NCBI GenBank assembly: GCA_963555705.1
Contig: OY743177.1
Location: 54,816,096 to 54,880,095 of the forward strand
Reading direction: 5' to 3'
DNA length: 64,000 nucleotides
Source: Ligustrum vulgare
Lineage: Eukaryota > Streptophyta > Magnoliopsida > Lamiales > Oleaceae
In this document: positions 1 to 10,589 of the stretch, piece by piece
Numbering within the stretch: position 1 is the first letter of the stretch
How the letters are laid out: every line of letters begins with the position of its first letter
The notes under the pieces: model-generated
What the model saw: the letters and a program-made list of their open reading frames with translations, nothing else
Database searches by the model: none
What the model was told of the DNA's origin: nothing
Translations under genes and position numbers: made by a program

Positions 1-732
1 TAAGAAACCTTAAAGCATCTCTAAATTTTTTGACATATATAACTTTGGTTCCAGCATCTGTAGGATTGTATTCAGTAGCAATCTTCTCAAGTCTTATTGT
101 TTCTTTATTAAGAACATCCCTAATGAAATGAAATGAAATTTAACATCAATGTGTTTATACCTATTATGGAATACAAGATTTCTACTACGGTATAAAGCAC
201 TTTGACTGTCTGTGCAGATGCAAAAAGAATTATCATAAAAATGTCCTAATTCTTCTAACAGACCCCTTAGTCAAATAGATTCTTTCACAGCATCAGTAGT
301 AGCTATGTATTCAACTTCAGTGGAAGAAAGTGCAACAATTTTTTGAAATTGACATTGCCAACTCACACAAGTACCATTTAACACAAAGAAATATGCAAAA
401 GTAGATTTCCTATTATCTACATTTCCAGCAAAGTCAGAATCAACAAAACCTTTAAGATAGAAATTAGATTTTTGTTTTTCAAAAATAAAGCTCAAATCAA
501 AAGTACCTTTCAGATATCTAAACAAACATTTCATAGCTTCCTAGTGAGTTTCACCTGGTTTACTAATAAATATGCTAAGTACACTAACAGCAAAAGCAAT
601 ATCAGGTCTTGTGCAGACCATAAGATACATCACAGATCCAATAGCATTTTGATAAGATACATTAATCATCATATTTTCTTCTTCTATAGTTTTAGGAGAT
701 TGATCAACTGAAAGTTTGAAATGAATAGGCAA
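1..732 (-). pseudogene. copia RT tail and RNase H, runs off window
   Basis: 732-541 reads the end of RT (SVMYLMVCTRPDIAFAVSVLS). 534-271 reads RNase H with FVDSDFAGNVDNRKST and VALSSTEVEYIA. RNase H similarity continues to base 1 in shifted frames. One shift is visible at about 124-140, where the unit ATGAA is present three times in a row, which looks like a 5-bp slippage duplication. RNase H removes the RNA template during reverse transcription. Confidence 0.9.
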
Positions 733-750
733 AGGTAAAGAAATAGGTTT

Positions 751-1963
751 TCAATCAAGCAAATTAAACTTTTTCAAAATCTTTTCAACATAAGCTTTTT
801 GATTTAAAACAAGCTTTCTTGTTTCTTTATTTCTAAAAATATCCATTTCTAAGATTCTTCTAGCATTTCCCAAGTCTTTCATTTCAAATTTTGTACTAAT
901 TTTATGTTTAAGTAACATAATTTCATTCAAATCAGATCCAGTAATTAGCATATCATCTACATACAACAGCAGATACATATAACTTGAATTCAGGCACTTA
1001 AAATAAAAGCATGGATCATATTGACAATTAACAAATTTCAGACTTTGTATAAAAGTATTAAATCTTTTATAATACTGTCTGGGTGCTCGTTTCAGGCCAT
1101 AGAGAGATCTTTTAAGCAGACAAGCAAAATTACCAGGTTTTTCAAAGCCTTTAGGCTGACACATATATAATTTCTTTAAGAGAGCCATGTAAAACGGCAG
1201 TTTTCACATTCATTTGCTCTAATTCAAGACTGTATTGAGCAAATAATGCAAACAGAATTATGATGGAAGTATATTTAACTACAGGTGAAAATAATTCATT
1301 ATAGTCAATTCCTTCCTTTTAAGAAAAACCTTTAGCTACAAGTCTAGACTTATATCTAGGTTTTATATCCTTTGGGTCACCTTCTTTTAATGTAAAGATC
1401 CATTTACAGTCTATTAGTTTCTGCCTATCAGGTTTAGGAACAAGAACCCAAGTTTTATTTTTCAAAACTGAGTCCATTTCATCTTGCCTTGCTGCAAGCC
1501 AGAATTTAGAATCTTTTGAAGAAATAGCTTCTTCATAAGATTCAGGTTCAGTTTGTAAAGGTTCAGAATAAGTAAAGGCAGAGACAAAGTCAGGATCATC
1601 ATACCTAGAAGGAGGTCTAATTTATCTTCTAGTCCTATCCCTAGCAAGATGGTAATCATCAATATTAAGATCAATTTCAGTTTCAATTTCTGTTCCAGGA
1701 ACAGTTTGAGAAATAGAGACAGAATTGAATTACTCAGGTTCAGAAATATAATTTGGAGAATGTGGGGGTTGCTCTACCTGAAACTGAGTACTAGGTAGAT
1801 CATTTCTATCATTCAAATGATCTGCACTCAGCTCAAAAGTGAGGAAGTCATTTTCACTAAGAGGATCTTCTAAAGTTTTATCTTTGCAGGGAAAAAGGTT
1901 TTCATTAAAAATGACAGACCTACTAATAATGACTCTGTACCCTTTCTGTTCTTTTACCCACAA
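751..1963 (-). pseudogene. copia integrase C-terminus and reverse transcriptase
   Basis: 1963-1730 encodes an integrase tail of the copia type (KGYRVIISRSVIFNEN). RT-like sequence is readable in pieces from about 1440, and the largest open part is 1188-751, with SLYGLKRAPRQYYKRF and the active-site motif LLYVDDMLITG. Stops and shifts between 1200 and 1730 break the polyprotein. RT copies the element RNA into DNA inside virus-like particles in the cytoplasm. Confidence 0.9.
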
Positions 1964-2185
1964 TCTATAACCCTTGACCCCTTCTCCATAACCCAGAAAT
2001 ACACATTTCAGAGATCTGGAGTCAAGTTTGGTTTCAGTTTGGTGTGAGTAGGCTGTATACCCAAAAAATTTCTACTTTGAAAGATCAGGAAGAATGTTAT
2101 TCCAAATCAAATAAGGTATTTTAAAATCAATAGCACTGCAGGGAGAAATATTGATCCGATATGAGGCAGTTTTAACTGCTTCACC

Positions 2186-3099
2186 CTAGAAATTTTTTGG
2201 CAAGTTTGAATCAAGTAGAAGACACCTAGTTCTTTCTAACAGTGTCCTATTCATCCTCTCAGCAACCCTATTTTGCTGTGTACTATGTACAACAGTCCTA
2301 TGCCTAAGGATACCTAGATTACTATAGAAGGAATCAAAGTCTTGATTACAAAATTCCAGGCCATTGTCTGTCCTAATCACTTTGAGCTTCCTATCTTTTA
2401 AATTTTGAATCAAAGTAATCCAGTTTTTAAATACCCCAGTAGCGTCCTTAGACTTTAACAAATGACCCCAAGTTTTCCTAGAATAGTCATCAACTATAAG
2501 TAGGAAATATGTAAAACCAGAACCAGAGTTAACAGGGGCAGGCCCCCACAAATTAGCATGCAAGTACTCAAGTATATTACTTGATTTATTTTACCAAAAG
2601 AATTTCTTTCCTGTTTTCCCAAAACACACTTTTCACAAAAATCAAGTTTATGTAAAACATCTTTACCAAAAGCACATTTCTTTTCAAGTAATTTAAGACA
2701 TCTTTCACCTAAATGTCCAAAACTTTTATGCCACAAAACAGTTTTATCATTTTCAGAGACTGTATTGTAAGACTTAGCACAGATAGGATAAGTATTTAAA
2801 ACATAAATATCATTTGTTTTGGGAATACAGGAAAGTAAAAGATTACCTTTAAAGATACTTAAGTATCCTTTATGTAATCTAATATCATATAATTCAGAAT
2901 CAAGCACACCTAGGGAAATAAAATTTATTTTCAAATCAGGCACATATCTTGTTTGATTTAAAACAAGTGTTCTGTTATTTTCAAGTTTCAACAGAACCTT
3001 ACCAGTTCCCTTTATATCACAAGTTAAATTGTTTCCAAGTTTCACAGAACCAAAAAAATCACTATTGAAACTAGCAAATAAATCCTTGTCAAGGTACAT
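2186..3099 (-). pseudogene. copia protease tail, GAG-pre-integrase and integrase
   Basis: Two overlapping minus-strand frames carry this part. The first (3099-2494) has the GAG-pre-integrase zinc site, with WHKSFGHLG followed by FCEKCVLGKQ (the HHCC type). The second (2563-2186) has the integrase core with IVDDYSRKTW, RTDNGLEF and QNRVAERMNRT, which supply the D, D and E catalytic residues. The frame changes at about 2560, so one frameshift separates the zinc domain from the catalytic core. The enzyme inserts the cDNA into the genome. Confidence 0.9.
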
Positions 3100-3706
3100 A
3101 TGGAAAGTACAGCCAGAATCAAGTATCCATTCATGTTTGTTATCAGATTCAGTAGTAACATAGACAACACCATTATTATCCTGTGTTGCAGCCTCAGTTT
3201 GATTACTGGTTCCTACTTCATTTTATTTCTTAAAGCAGTCTTTAACTTGATGTCCAGGTTTGCCAACGTAATAACACAGTCTAGGTCTAATACTATTATC
3301 TTGACCTCTAGAATTACCTTGCCTTCTAAAATTATCTTGACTTCTAAAATTGTCTTGACCTCTAAAGTTATACTGACCTCTGAAGGAATTATCCTTAGGA
3401 TTATAAGAATTATCTTTCTTTTGATAGTTACCCCTAACGGGCTTACTATTCAGGTTATTCCAGTTCCATAGTAGTTTTAGTATTACCTATTTGTCTAATG
3501 ACATTATCAGATAGGCGAAGAAATATAGTACTCTAGGCAGTTTCATCCATTTCGGTTTTTCTATCTTGAGCTAGATTAACAAACCAAGATTGATCAATAG
3601 CTTTAGCACACTTAATTTGAAGTAATAAGGCTTTCATTTTTTGGCTCTAGAGATTGAAATCTCCTTTGTCATTCCAGACTTCAACATCTACCTTTATAGT
3701 GGTCAT
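3100..3706 (-). pseudogene. copia gag remnant with CCHC-like knuckle
   Basis: A start codon at 3706 (minus strand) opens a copia gag frame (MTTIKVDVEVWNDKG...). Two TAG codons occur where copia gag normally has Trp: after FNL and after DETA. Further down, at 3276-3235, there is a zinc-knuckle-like segment of the form C-Y-Y-V-G-K-P-G-H-x4-C, in which the second cysteine of the usual CX2C is valine. The frame between the two parts is not continuous. The function would have been capsid formation and RNA binding. The 4659-3707 stretch upstream is the untranslated leader and shows no reading frame. Confidence 0.82.
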
Positions 3707-4659
3707 TGTAATAATGACAAGAATTTGAAAAAAGAATTTTTCAAGAACTGAAGCCTTATTTCTTCAAAATTATTAGGCAAATAAAAAAAGGAAAGAAGGA
3801 CAATTCGTAAAATGTCTCAAGTATTCAGAGGAAAATCACAAAGAAAAGAAAGATATAATATGTCACATAGTATCAAGATCAGTATAGTAATTAAGGTGAT
3901 CACAGTCTACAAAGAATTATCACACTAAGTAATAAGCACAAAGAATTTGAAATACTAAAAATGTTCTTCTAGCATATCCCTCAACCAACTTTGAGTCAAC
4001 CCAAAACTCCCTCAGATTCCCGAATTTTCAAGAAATCCTGGACAAAGGTAAGTAAAGGGTCCAAGAATAGGCTTCAAAAACAGAGAGATTTTGGAGAGAA
4101 CAAAAAATTTGAAAACAAATAATAGTAATAAATGTGCAGTATGTAAAGATATCACCTTTTGCAAAATTAGGGTTACTGCAGTTCCACAAAGCTTTAATCC
4201 CACAAAGATTCAATACCACCAAGTTTCAATACCATAAAGTTTAATCAACATCCATGAAGTTTAGCCACCAAGGAATGTCAGATCCCCTCTTAAGAATTTT
4301 CAGTATATTATAAAGAATATACTGATTTTTTGGGATCGATTTATTTTTACTCAGAGGTCAAAAGATCCAGACACCAAAATCAACGAAATGCTCATTTTGA
4401 AAACTAAGGTTTCAAGAAATTCCCACAAAGTAAAAATACCACTAAGATTACTGTAAGGAATTTTGAAAATCCTTCAGATATTAAAATTTCACAAATTTTT
4501 TCAGAGATAAAAAATGTTTTGGTATGGGTTTTTCAAAATACTCAAGAAATCACAAATTTCTTAAAAGACCACAAAGAAACTAAAAATCCTAAAATCATTT
4601 TTGAGAGAAACCACGAAGAATCTTCCAGAAACAACAGATTCACCCACAAAGACTCTGGA

Positions 4660-4668
4660 CTGATACCA
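4660..4668 (-). other. Primer binding site (tRNA-iMet)
   Basis: The minus strand reads TGGTATCAG one base inside the LTR end. This matches the 3' end of plant initiator methionine tRNA, the usual primer of copia elements. Confidence 0.85.
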
Positions 4669-4669
4669 C

Positions 4670-5330
4670 TGTTATGAATTAAAGGTCTCGAAATCACCAA
4701 AAAGCAACCACAAAAGAGATTCAAACATAAAACCTCAAAAGATTTTATTAAACAAAATAAATCGCAAATATCAAATGGTTTCACAAAGCAAGAATAAACT
4801 TCTCTGAAAATCTACAAAACTCGTACAAAACCACAAAGTATTATAGATCAAACAGTGTAAATAAACCACAAAAGAATAATCCCTGATTATGCACAAAGAA
4901 TCAGAGAACCACAAAGAAGAAAATGTGCGAGAGATGAGTTTTCTCTCAACAGAAACCACGAAGAAAGGCTAATCGCCAGAGAGAGAGAGAGAGAGAGAAT
5001 TCTAGAAGAAGTGAGAAGTCAGCGAGATGAAAAATATTTGGCCATTTCAACTGCAATGAACGACTCAGATTAGATTAATTGATCCAATGGTTAAGATAAA
5101 GCCGGTTGTTGGTAATGGATAAAACCGGGTCTTGGGCCAATTATTTGGACCTTCAATGTAGGCTGCACAATTTGTTTGGGCTCATTATTATTTCTTCAGT
5201 AGGGCTTCAATATTCCATCATTTTGGGCTCTTCAAATCTGGACTTCGGTATTTGGGCTGGCTGCTCCGGTCCAATTGCACTCACAAAAGACTCCTTGATC
5301 ATTTGGCAACAGTTTCTAGCAAAATAAACA
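4670..5330 (-). repeat. 5' LTR of the copia element
   Basis: The left edge on the plus strand is TGTTATGAATT, directly next to the primer binding site, so it is the inner end of a minus-strand 5' LTR. The outer end was placed at AAATAAACA (5330) because this gives TG...CA termini; it could be off by some bases because no second LTR copy is available. The LTR holds a (GA)n run at about 4979-4998. Confidence 0.7.
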
Positions 5331-5429
5331 AGGGCTATTCACATAATTACACTGCTTTTAGGGATCAAATTGAAATTTACTTGAATTTTATAAAAATTAA
5401 AAATTACTTATAATAAAATCATAAAAACT

Positions 5430-5558
5430 GAAAAATACTTCATAATCACGTGAAGTATCACAATCTGATACTTTTGATACTTCTCAAATATGTTAGTATC
5501 ACAGTATGATACATATGATACTTTTCAATTTTTTTTTAGTAACAATGAAGTATTTTTC
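5430..5558. repeat. Small foldback element
   Basis: GAAAAATACTTCAT at 5430-5443 is exactly inverted at 5545-5558. The 101 bp between hold further short inverted GTATC/GATAC pieces, so the whole 129 bp can fold on itself. It may be a tiny MITE. No clear target duplication was found. Confidence 0.5.
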
Positions 5559-6250
5559 AAATTTTTTTATTTGGGTTGTAAAAATCAGTTTTATTATCTA
5601 AAGTAAGTAATCTATACAATTATCCAAATAAACAATCCATATCTGAACCCGCTTGGAGAAAATCTTGTAATATCCTGTGGCTCAAAGTGTGAAGCTTCAG
5701 TATGGAAGAGTATCTTTGTTTAATAAATTGTCGTGGAGTTTATGTTTTCATGTTCAAATTTTTATAAATTTCACTTGGGACACAAAGTGTTAACATAATG
5801 GTCATTTTTTGCTTATCTAATTTTATCATTTGCTTTCTGTTTACAAAGCATTTGCTTTTTGTTTACAAAGAAGAACAATATAACTATGTTAATTAACATT
5901 GAAAACTTCTCCATCAAATAGTATTGTTATCTAGATTATTAAGCTGGGAAACTGAAATGAGTTTGTCCAGTAATTGGAGCTGCTCTTTTGCTACTCAATC
6001 TGAGCCATTCTGTTAAACAATGGCTATGCTATGCAGGAACCATAATTTCAATGAATGCTACACAATTTTAAGCCTCTTACCTATATTCAAATTTAAGATT
6101 CTAGCAATGGTTCCTTCTGTTTCTTATTGCTATTTGTAATTCGGCGGACTTATTCTTATCTACTCAAATATCATTCCTTTGCTGTTATCTTTTTAATTTC
6201 TACTGTCATTCCTATTCACAGTTGTAACAGATTCCAAAAGACGCTACAAG

Positions 6251-6276
6251 TCGTGCATCGCACGACATTCACTAGT
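6251..6276 (+). mobile_element. Helitron-type 3' terminus
   Basis: A perfect hairpin TCGTGC-ATC-GCACGA (6251-6265) is followed by six bases and then CTAG, with T as the next base. Helitrons end in CTRR with a short GC-rich hairpin about ten bases upstream and insert between A and T, so this fits. The 5' end (TC...) was not located, so the extent of the element is unknown. Confidence 0.6.
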
Positions 6277-6363
6277 AATAAATAAAAATATACCCCAATT
6301 TTGAAATATTTTCATAAATATTTTAAGTCACGCTATTCTTTCTAGCTTTATGTAAAGCTCTAA

Positions 6364-6894
6364 GGCTCTGTTTGATTGAAAAGATGAAAAATAGATGGTA
6401 AAAAAATATTTTTCAAGAATTGATTTGCTTGGAAATTATTTTCGTGGAAAATGTCAATTGAAAGTATTTGATTGGATAAATTTTTCAGGTGAAAGAAGTG
6501 AGAAATCTTTCTAGTTTTGTAGTTTGATTGAAGTTATTTTCATGGCAAATAAAGTAAAATTTGACAATTTTAATCAATTTTTTTATTTTTATGTTTTACT
6601 CATTTGTACTTGATAATAGTAATTTTAATTTCTAAAAAAAAGGTCAATTAACAACAAAAAAAAATGATCAATTGAGACGAAAATATTTACACCTAAAGTG
6701 GAAAATGTTTATTATCAAATAGGTAAGAAAATATTTTCAAGGCAAATGGTTAAGGTTTGCTTTAATTGGTTGTACTATAGAAAATATTTTCCAAGTCAAA
6801 TTTTCAAATCTAACATCAAACAAACACAAAAGGTGAATAATATTTTTCATGATTTGATATTTTCTAGGCAAAACAACGACAATCAAACATAGCC
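6364..6894. mobile_element. Tourist-like (PIF/Harbinger) MITE
   Basis: The left end GGCTCTGTTTGATTG and the inverted right end (reading GGCTATGTTTGATTG on the minus strand) match at 14 of 15 bases. TAA flanks both sides (6361-6363 and 6895-6897). TAA/TTA duplications and GGC-TGTTTG termini are typical of PIF/Harbinger MITEs. The 531-bp interior is AT-rich with no transposase. Confidence 0.85.
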
Positions 6895-6897
6895 TAA

Positions 6898-8829
6898 ATT
6901 TTATCTTCCCATTCCCGAGTTGTTTGGAGGATTTCCAAGAAACAACTGCATTCTCAACAATAAAACATATTTACTAATTACTAGTGTTCAAAGAAAAAAA
7001 AAAAAAAATCATATTTACTAATAAGTTTTGGATCCTTACATTGAATATCCAATTTTCAACATCATACATGTTTTTAAGACCCAATTTTTTTTTTCCTTAA
7101 AAGAGTTTTATAATAGTGATTTTTTTGGATTATTTTTTAGGAAGAGAAATAATGGGGGCTAAACAAGGGTTTTAACATGGTATTCATTATATTGCAGTTT
7201 ATTGTTTCGAATATTTTTCAAATATCTCAATATTTTAATTTGAAGAAAGCAACTTCACACTTCACAAATCTTGGAGCAAGTCCGAACTTTGGTTGTATAT
7301 ATAATGCAAACAACCCTATCCCTACAATACTATGTAAGATTGAGTTTAGCAACATAATATTCCATCAACTCTTTTCAAGTTCGATTATATCTTTAAAAAT
7401 GCCTATCTACCCGATAAACTATTTTATTCAACCTATAGTTAATATTTAAATGACTAGAAATGTCAATGGCTCAAGTAGACCGTATTGAAATCATGAGTCG
7501 CACATGTTGATCAGGTCACAAAATATGACTTGATGGAAAAGGGCAAAGTGTGCAAAAACACGCAATAATTTGGCAAAATGCTACACCACAGTTTGGCATC
7601 ACCTTCTTCGATGTATGAATCGAAAATGTCTCCAATTGATGCATAGATTGAATGTGACTTTTCAAGTGAAAAAGATACATAACAAAGAGTCGTAATATTA
7701 TGATAAGATGCAATATAGACCATCAATCATGTAATTGTATTATCTAATGATGATTAAAATAAATTCGTGCATTAAATAGAGACATAAAAATCTATAAATA
7801 ATAGGATCCTCTTAATTCCATTTTCTTCAATCAAATCAATTTCAAATAAATTGATTTCTAATTCTTTCTTTCCCCAATTTTTGTCAAATAAACTTCCTAT
7901 TATTTTCAAGTTTTGTGGTCGAGATCTTTCATTTTAGAAGAGTACGATCAATATTTGGTTCGTCCGACAAATTGATATTATGCTATGTTAATTTGGGAAG
8001 AAGTGTTATATTTTGAAGGACACAACTCCATTTACTATTCAGCGAAAATTCGTAAAGCGATGACACTGTTTTCAAGGAGAAGGGTACAAGGAAAAATTCT
8101 CGTCCGGCTCAAGAGGTAAGATGTCTTACAACAAATCAAGAGTCGCGGGATGGCTATGATTAGTTCGGTATAAAAGAAAGAATAGTGTGAATTTTCATAC
8201 TGATCTACAAACTTGACAATTACTCAATTGTTTATTTCCAACAAAAGGAGCCGACATGGACGTGTATGCTACTACAACTTGTTTATGGTTACGGAAAAAC
8301 ATGGAATTGGACTGATTGAAAGTGGAATTGAAGACTCCTTTTATCGTACAGAAGAGTTCGACATATACATGACTGCCACAGTAGTTCATTGTATGAAGCC
8401 TAATGCTAATAGCTCCACCTACAAGAACAAATAAAACAACATAGAATTGATAGGAATATGTTGCCAAAATAAACCCCAACTTCAATCATCCGAGTCAGAA
8501 ACAGGGTGAGACTCCAAATTCTCGAAATATAATGGAGGCACAACTGAACCATTACTACTATGAACTGGCGCTCCCACTATATGCACCTGCTGTTGTGACT
8601 GCCTTATAAATGGATGCTCAAAAAAGCCTGTTTGACAGTGAGCTCCCAAAATGCCTAAACTACTGCTGTATCTGTGGATGGTGGTGTGGCCCCTGTCCCC
8701 AACCATTTCCATCAATTGATGTTGCTGTTATTCACAACTTATATATTTAAACTTCTTGGTTTAGGGGCCTTTTTGTTCGGGATATGAACAGGGGCCCTAG
8801 GTTGCCGCCTTGCCCACCTAATGTCAAGG
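6898..8829. other. Intergenic stretch, no gene assigned
   Basis: Frames here are short and unsupported. A minus-strand frame at about 8709-8482 (ends in HPVSDSDD) has less biased composition than its surroundings and could be a gene or transposon fragment, but I do not recognise it. The sequence between 7730 and 8130 has a promoter or leader look (CTATAAATAAT at about 7792). Nothing else is supported. Confidence 0.3.
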
Positions 8830-8834
8830 CCGGC

Positions 8835-10246
8835 TGGTGCATGTCGCTATGCACAAAAATAATAAATAATTCCTTACTCACTAAATATTAATTAATAATG
8901 TAGTAGCGAGAGTAAGGGTTGATCTCACGAGGAACGGTGAACTTATTTAGTTGCTCGAGAAATTAGAATAGAATGGAGGATTTTGTTGTTTGGAATTGCT
9001 TGAATGAAAACTATGCATAAAATAAATAAATAAATGTGTAGAGAATTAATATGAGAGAAGACCTTGTTCTCAGGTTCGGTTGTGCCCTCAATTATTGCTA
9101 TAACTTTCCATGTAATGTGTTTTTAGCCCTAATTATATTATCAATCGTAAATAATCAACAAGCTCTTATTATCTAAATTCTTCCTTATGTGTATTGATTC
9201 AAAACAAATTTTTTGAACCAATTCTAACCAACGAAAAATCCTAAACAAGCTCTTAGGATTTAATGCACGACTAGTATGAAAATTTAGAAGAATAGACTGA
9301 ATTGGATTATTAATTTCACAAGCTCGAATTATTACTAAACCCGCACGAGATTTATTTGCTACCAAGAGTCAAGATCTAATGACAATTACGGATCAAAAGA
9401 CTTAACATAGCACATACATGAATTTAAAGATTAACTATTCAATTGACCAAATCAAATAAACTCAATCAACATTAAAACGTAATAATTCAACAATTGAATA
9501 GAAAGGGATAGACACAACGTTACTCGTTTGTAGGAAAAGAAAATAACATAATTGAATTGACACAACTTCCAAATTGAAAAAGACAAGGAAATTAGCTCAT
9601 CATAATTATGGTGGATTCTTCAAGCTGATTCATGGAATCGCCTTGTTGTTGATGCCCTTTTGCTTGAAGATTTTCCAAGAATGCTCTCTTTTTTCCCTCA
9701 ATCTTCCAGCCTCCGTTATGTGGTGATTTTTCTCTTTTTATAGCTTCAAAATGGTGCCCTATGATTGCCCATAAGATATACCAAAGATAGACTTCGATTC
9801 AGAATAGAAAAATATTCCGCGTCGAAGTTACGGTTGTAACTTTACCATTTACAGCCGTAATCTGCTTGCTGGAGATTTTTATGTTTTGAAGGTTACGACC
9901 ATAAATATGGATATTACGGCCGTAAATTGGTTACTGAAGATTTCTGTTCTTTGGAAGTTACAACCGTAAATATGGATCTTACGACCGTAAGTGGACTTCT
10001 GGAGATTTTTAGTATTTTGAGTGTTACAACAGTAACTGTTGATTTTACGGTCGTAAGCTATTTGCAGCTTTGGTCCCAAAACTTCATTTTTAAGTGCATC
10101 TTGGTCCTTTCTTCCTCTTTTATCATCATTCGTGATCCTACACAACATAAAACATAAAATTGCATTAAACAATATTTTAATAAAACTAAGTAACAACAAA
10201 ATACGAGAGTAGGTGGACTAAATAAGTGCTATTAAAGCACTTGTCA
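8835..10246 (-). mobile_element. Solo gypsy LTR (1412 bp)
   Basis: On the plus strand the segment begins TGGTGCATG and ends CACTTGTCA, and it is flanked on both sides by CCGGC (8830-8834 and 10247-10251), a 5-bp target duplication. No internal region, primer site or second LTR is attached, so this is a solo LTR left by recombination. Its minus-strand 5' end and its region near the 3' end resemble the LTRs at 48220-49644 and 58821-60311, so it belongs to the same gypsy (Athila/Tat-like) group. Confidence 0.9.
9790..10070. repeat. TTACGGCCGTAA palindrome cassette inside the solo LTR
   Basis: At least eight variants of a 12-base palindrome occur in pairs spaced about 25-60 bp apart: GTTACGGTTGTAAC, TTACAGCCGTAA, TTACGGCCGTAA (9914-9925, perfect), TTACGACCGTAA and others. 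Phrases such as CTGGAGATTTT recur between them, so the block is a degenerate tandem repeat of ~60 bp. Confidence 0.75.
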
Positions 10247-10251
10247 CCGGC

Positions 10252-10589
10252 CATGACTTGACAAATTCGAATTCCACGTAAGAGTTGGACTAAGTAGAGT
10301 GCGAGGTAGTTTGTGGAGATAACAAAAGAGTGCTCTGATGATTAGGATTTGGAGGTGGATTTCAAATTTCAAAAGCCGTTTTTTGACATAGAAGTCTAAG
10401 CAACAAATCATGATCCAATTTTATCTCTTTAACATTAAATGTACAGTTAATTAATATTTAATAAAAATTTAAGTACATTGTATTAATTAATTTTCTAAAT
10501 AAGGGGCCGTACTGGACCTAATTTGCTCAAGTCTCATCAATCTTTGTCGATAGTTTATTGCAGGTCCGTTAATAGGTCCATAATTTTAA
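10252..10589. other. Gap between solo LTR and tandem array
   Basis: 338 bp of AT-rich sequence. No reading frame, repeat or element end is seen. Confidence 0.5.

Larger units (their letters stand above)
1..5330 (-). mobile_element. Truncated Ty1/copia retrotransposon, 5' part in window
   Basis: Reading the minus strand from 5330 downwards gives an LTR, an initiator-Met primer binding site, a ~950-bp leader, gag, protease/GAG-pre-integrase, integrase, reverse transcriptase and RNase H, which is the Ty1/copia order. The element leaves the window at base 1, so the 3' LTR and the target duplication cannot be seen. Coding is broken by several frameshifts and stops (detailed in the sub-entries), so this copy is dead. 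No second LTR lies in the window. Confidence 0.93.
5331..6363. other. Non-coding stretch with foldback and Helitron-type end
   Basis: No credible reading frame is seen. Two structures stand out: a foldback at 5430-5558 and a Helitron-like 3' terminus at 6251-6276, both listed separately. The sequence at 5640-5780 (TTTAATAAATTG and neighbours) has the look of a gene 3' UTR and may be cargo of the Helitron, but I cannot name a source gene. Confidence 0.4.

Noticed and set aside
3100..3471. 123-codon plus-strand frame over copia gag
   Set aside because: It is the reverse of the zinc-knuckle and spacer region of the minus-strand copia.
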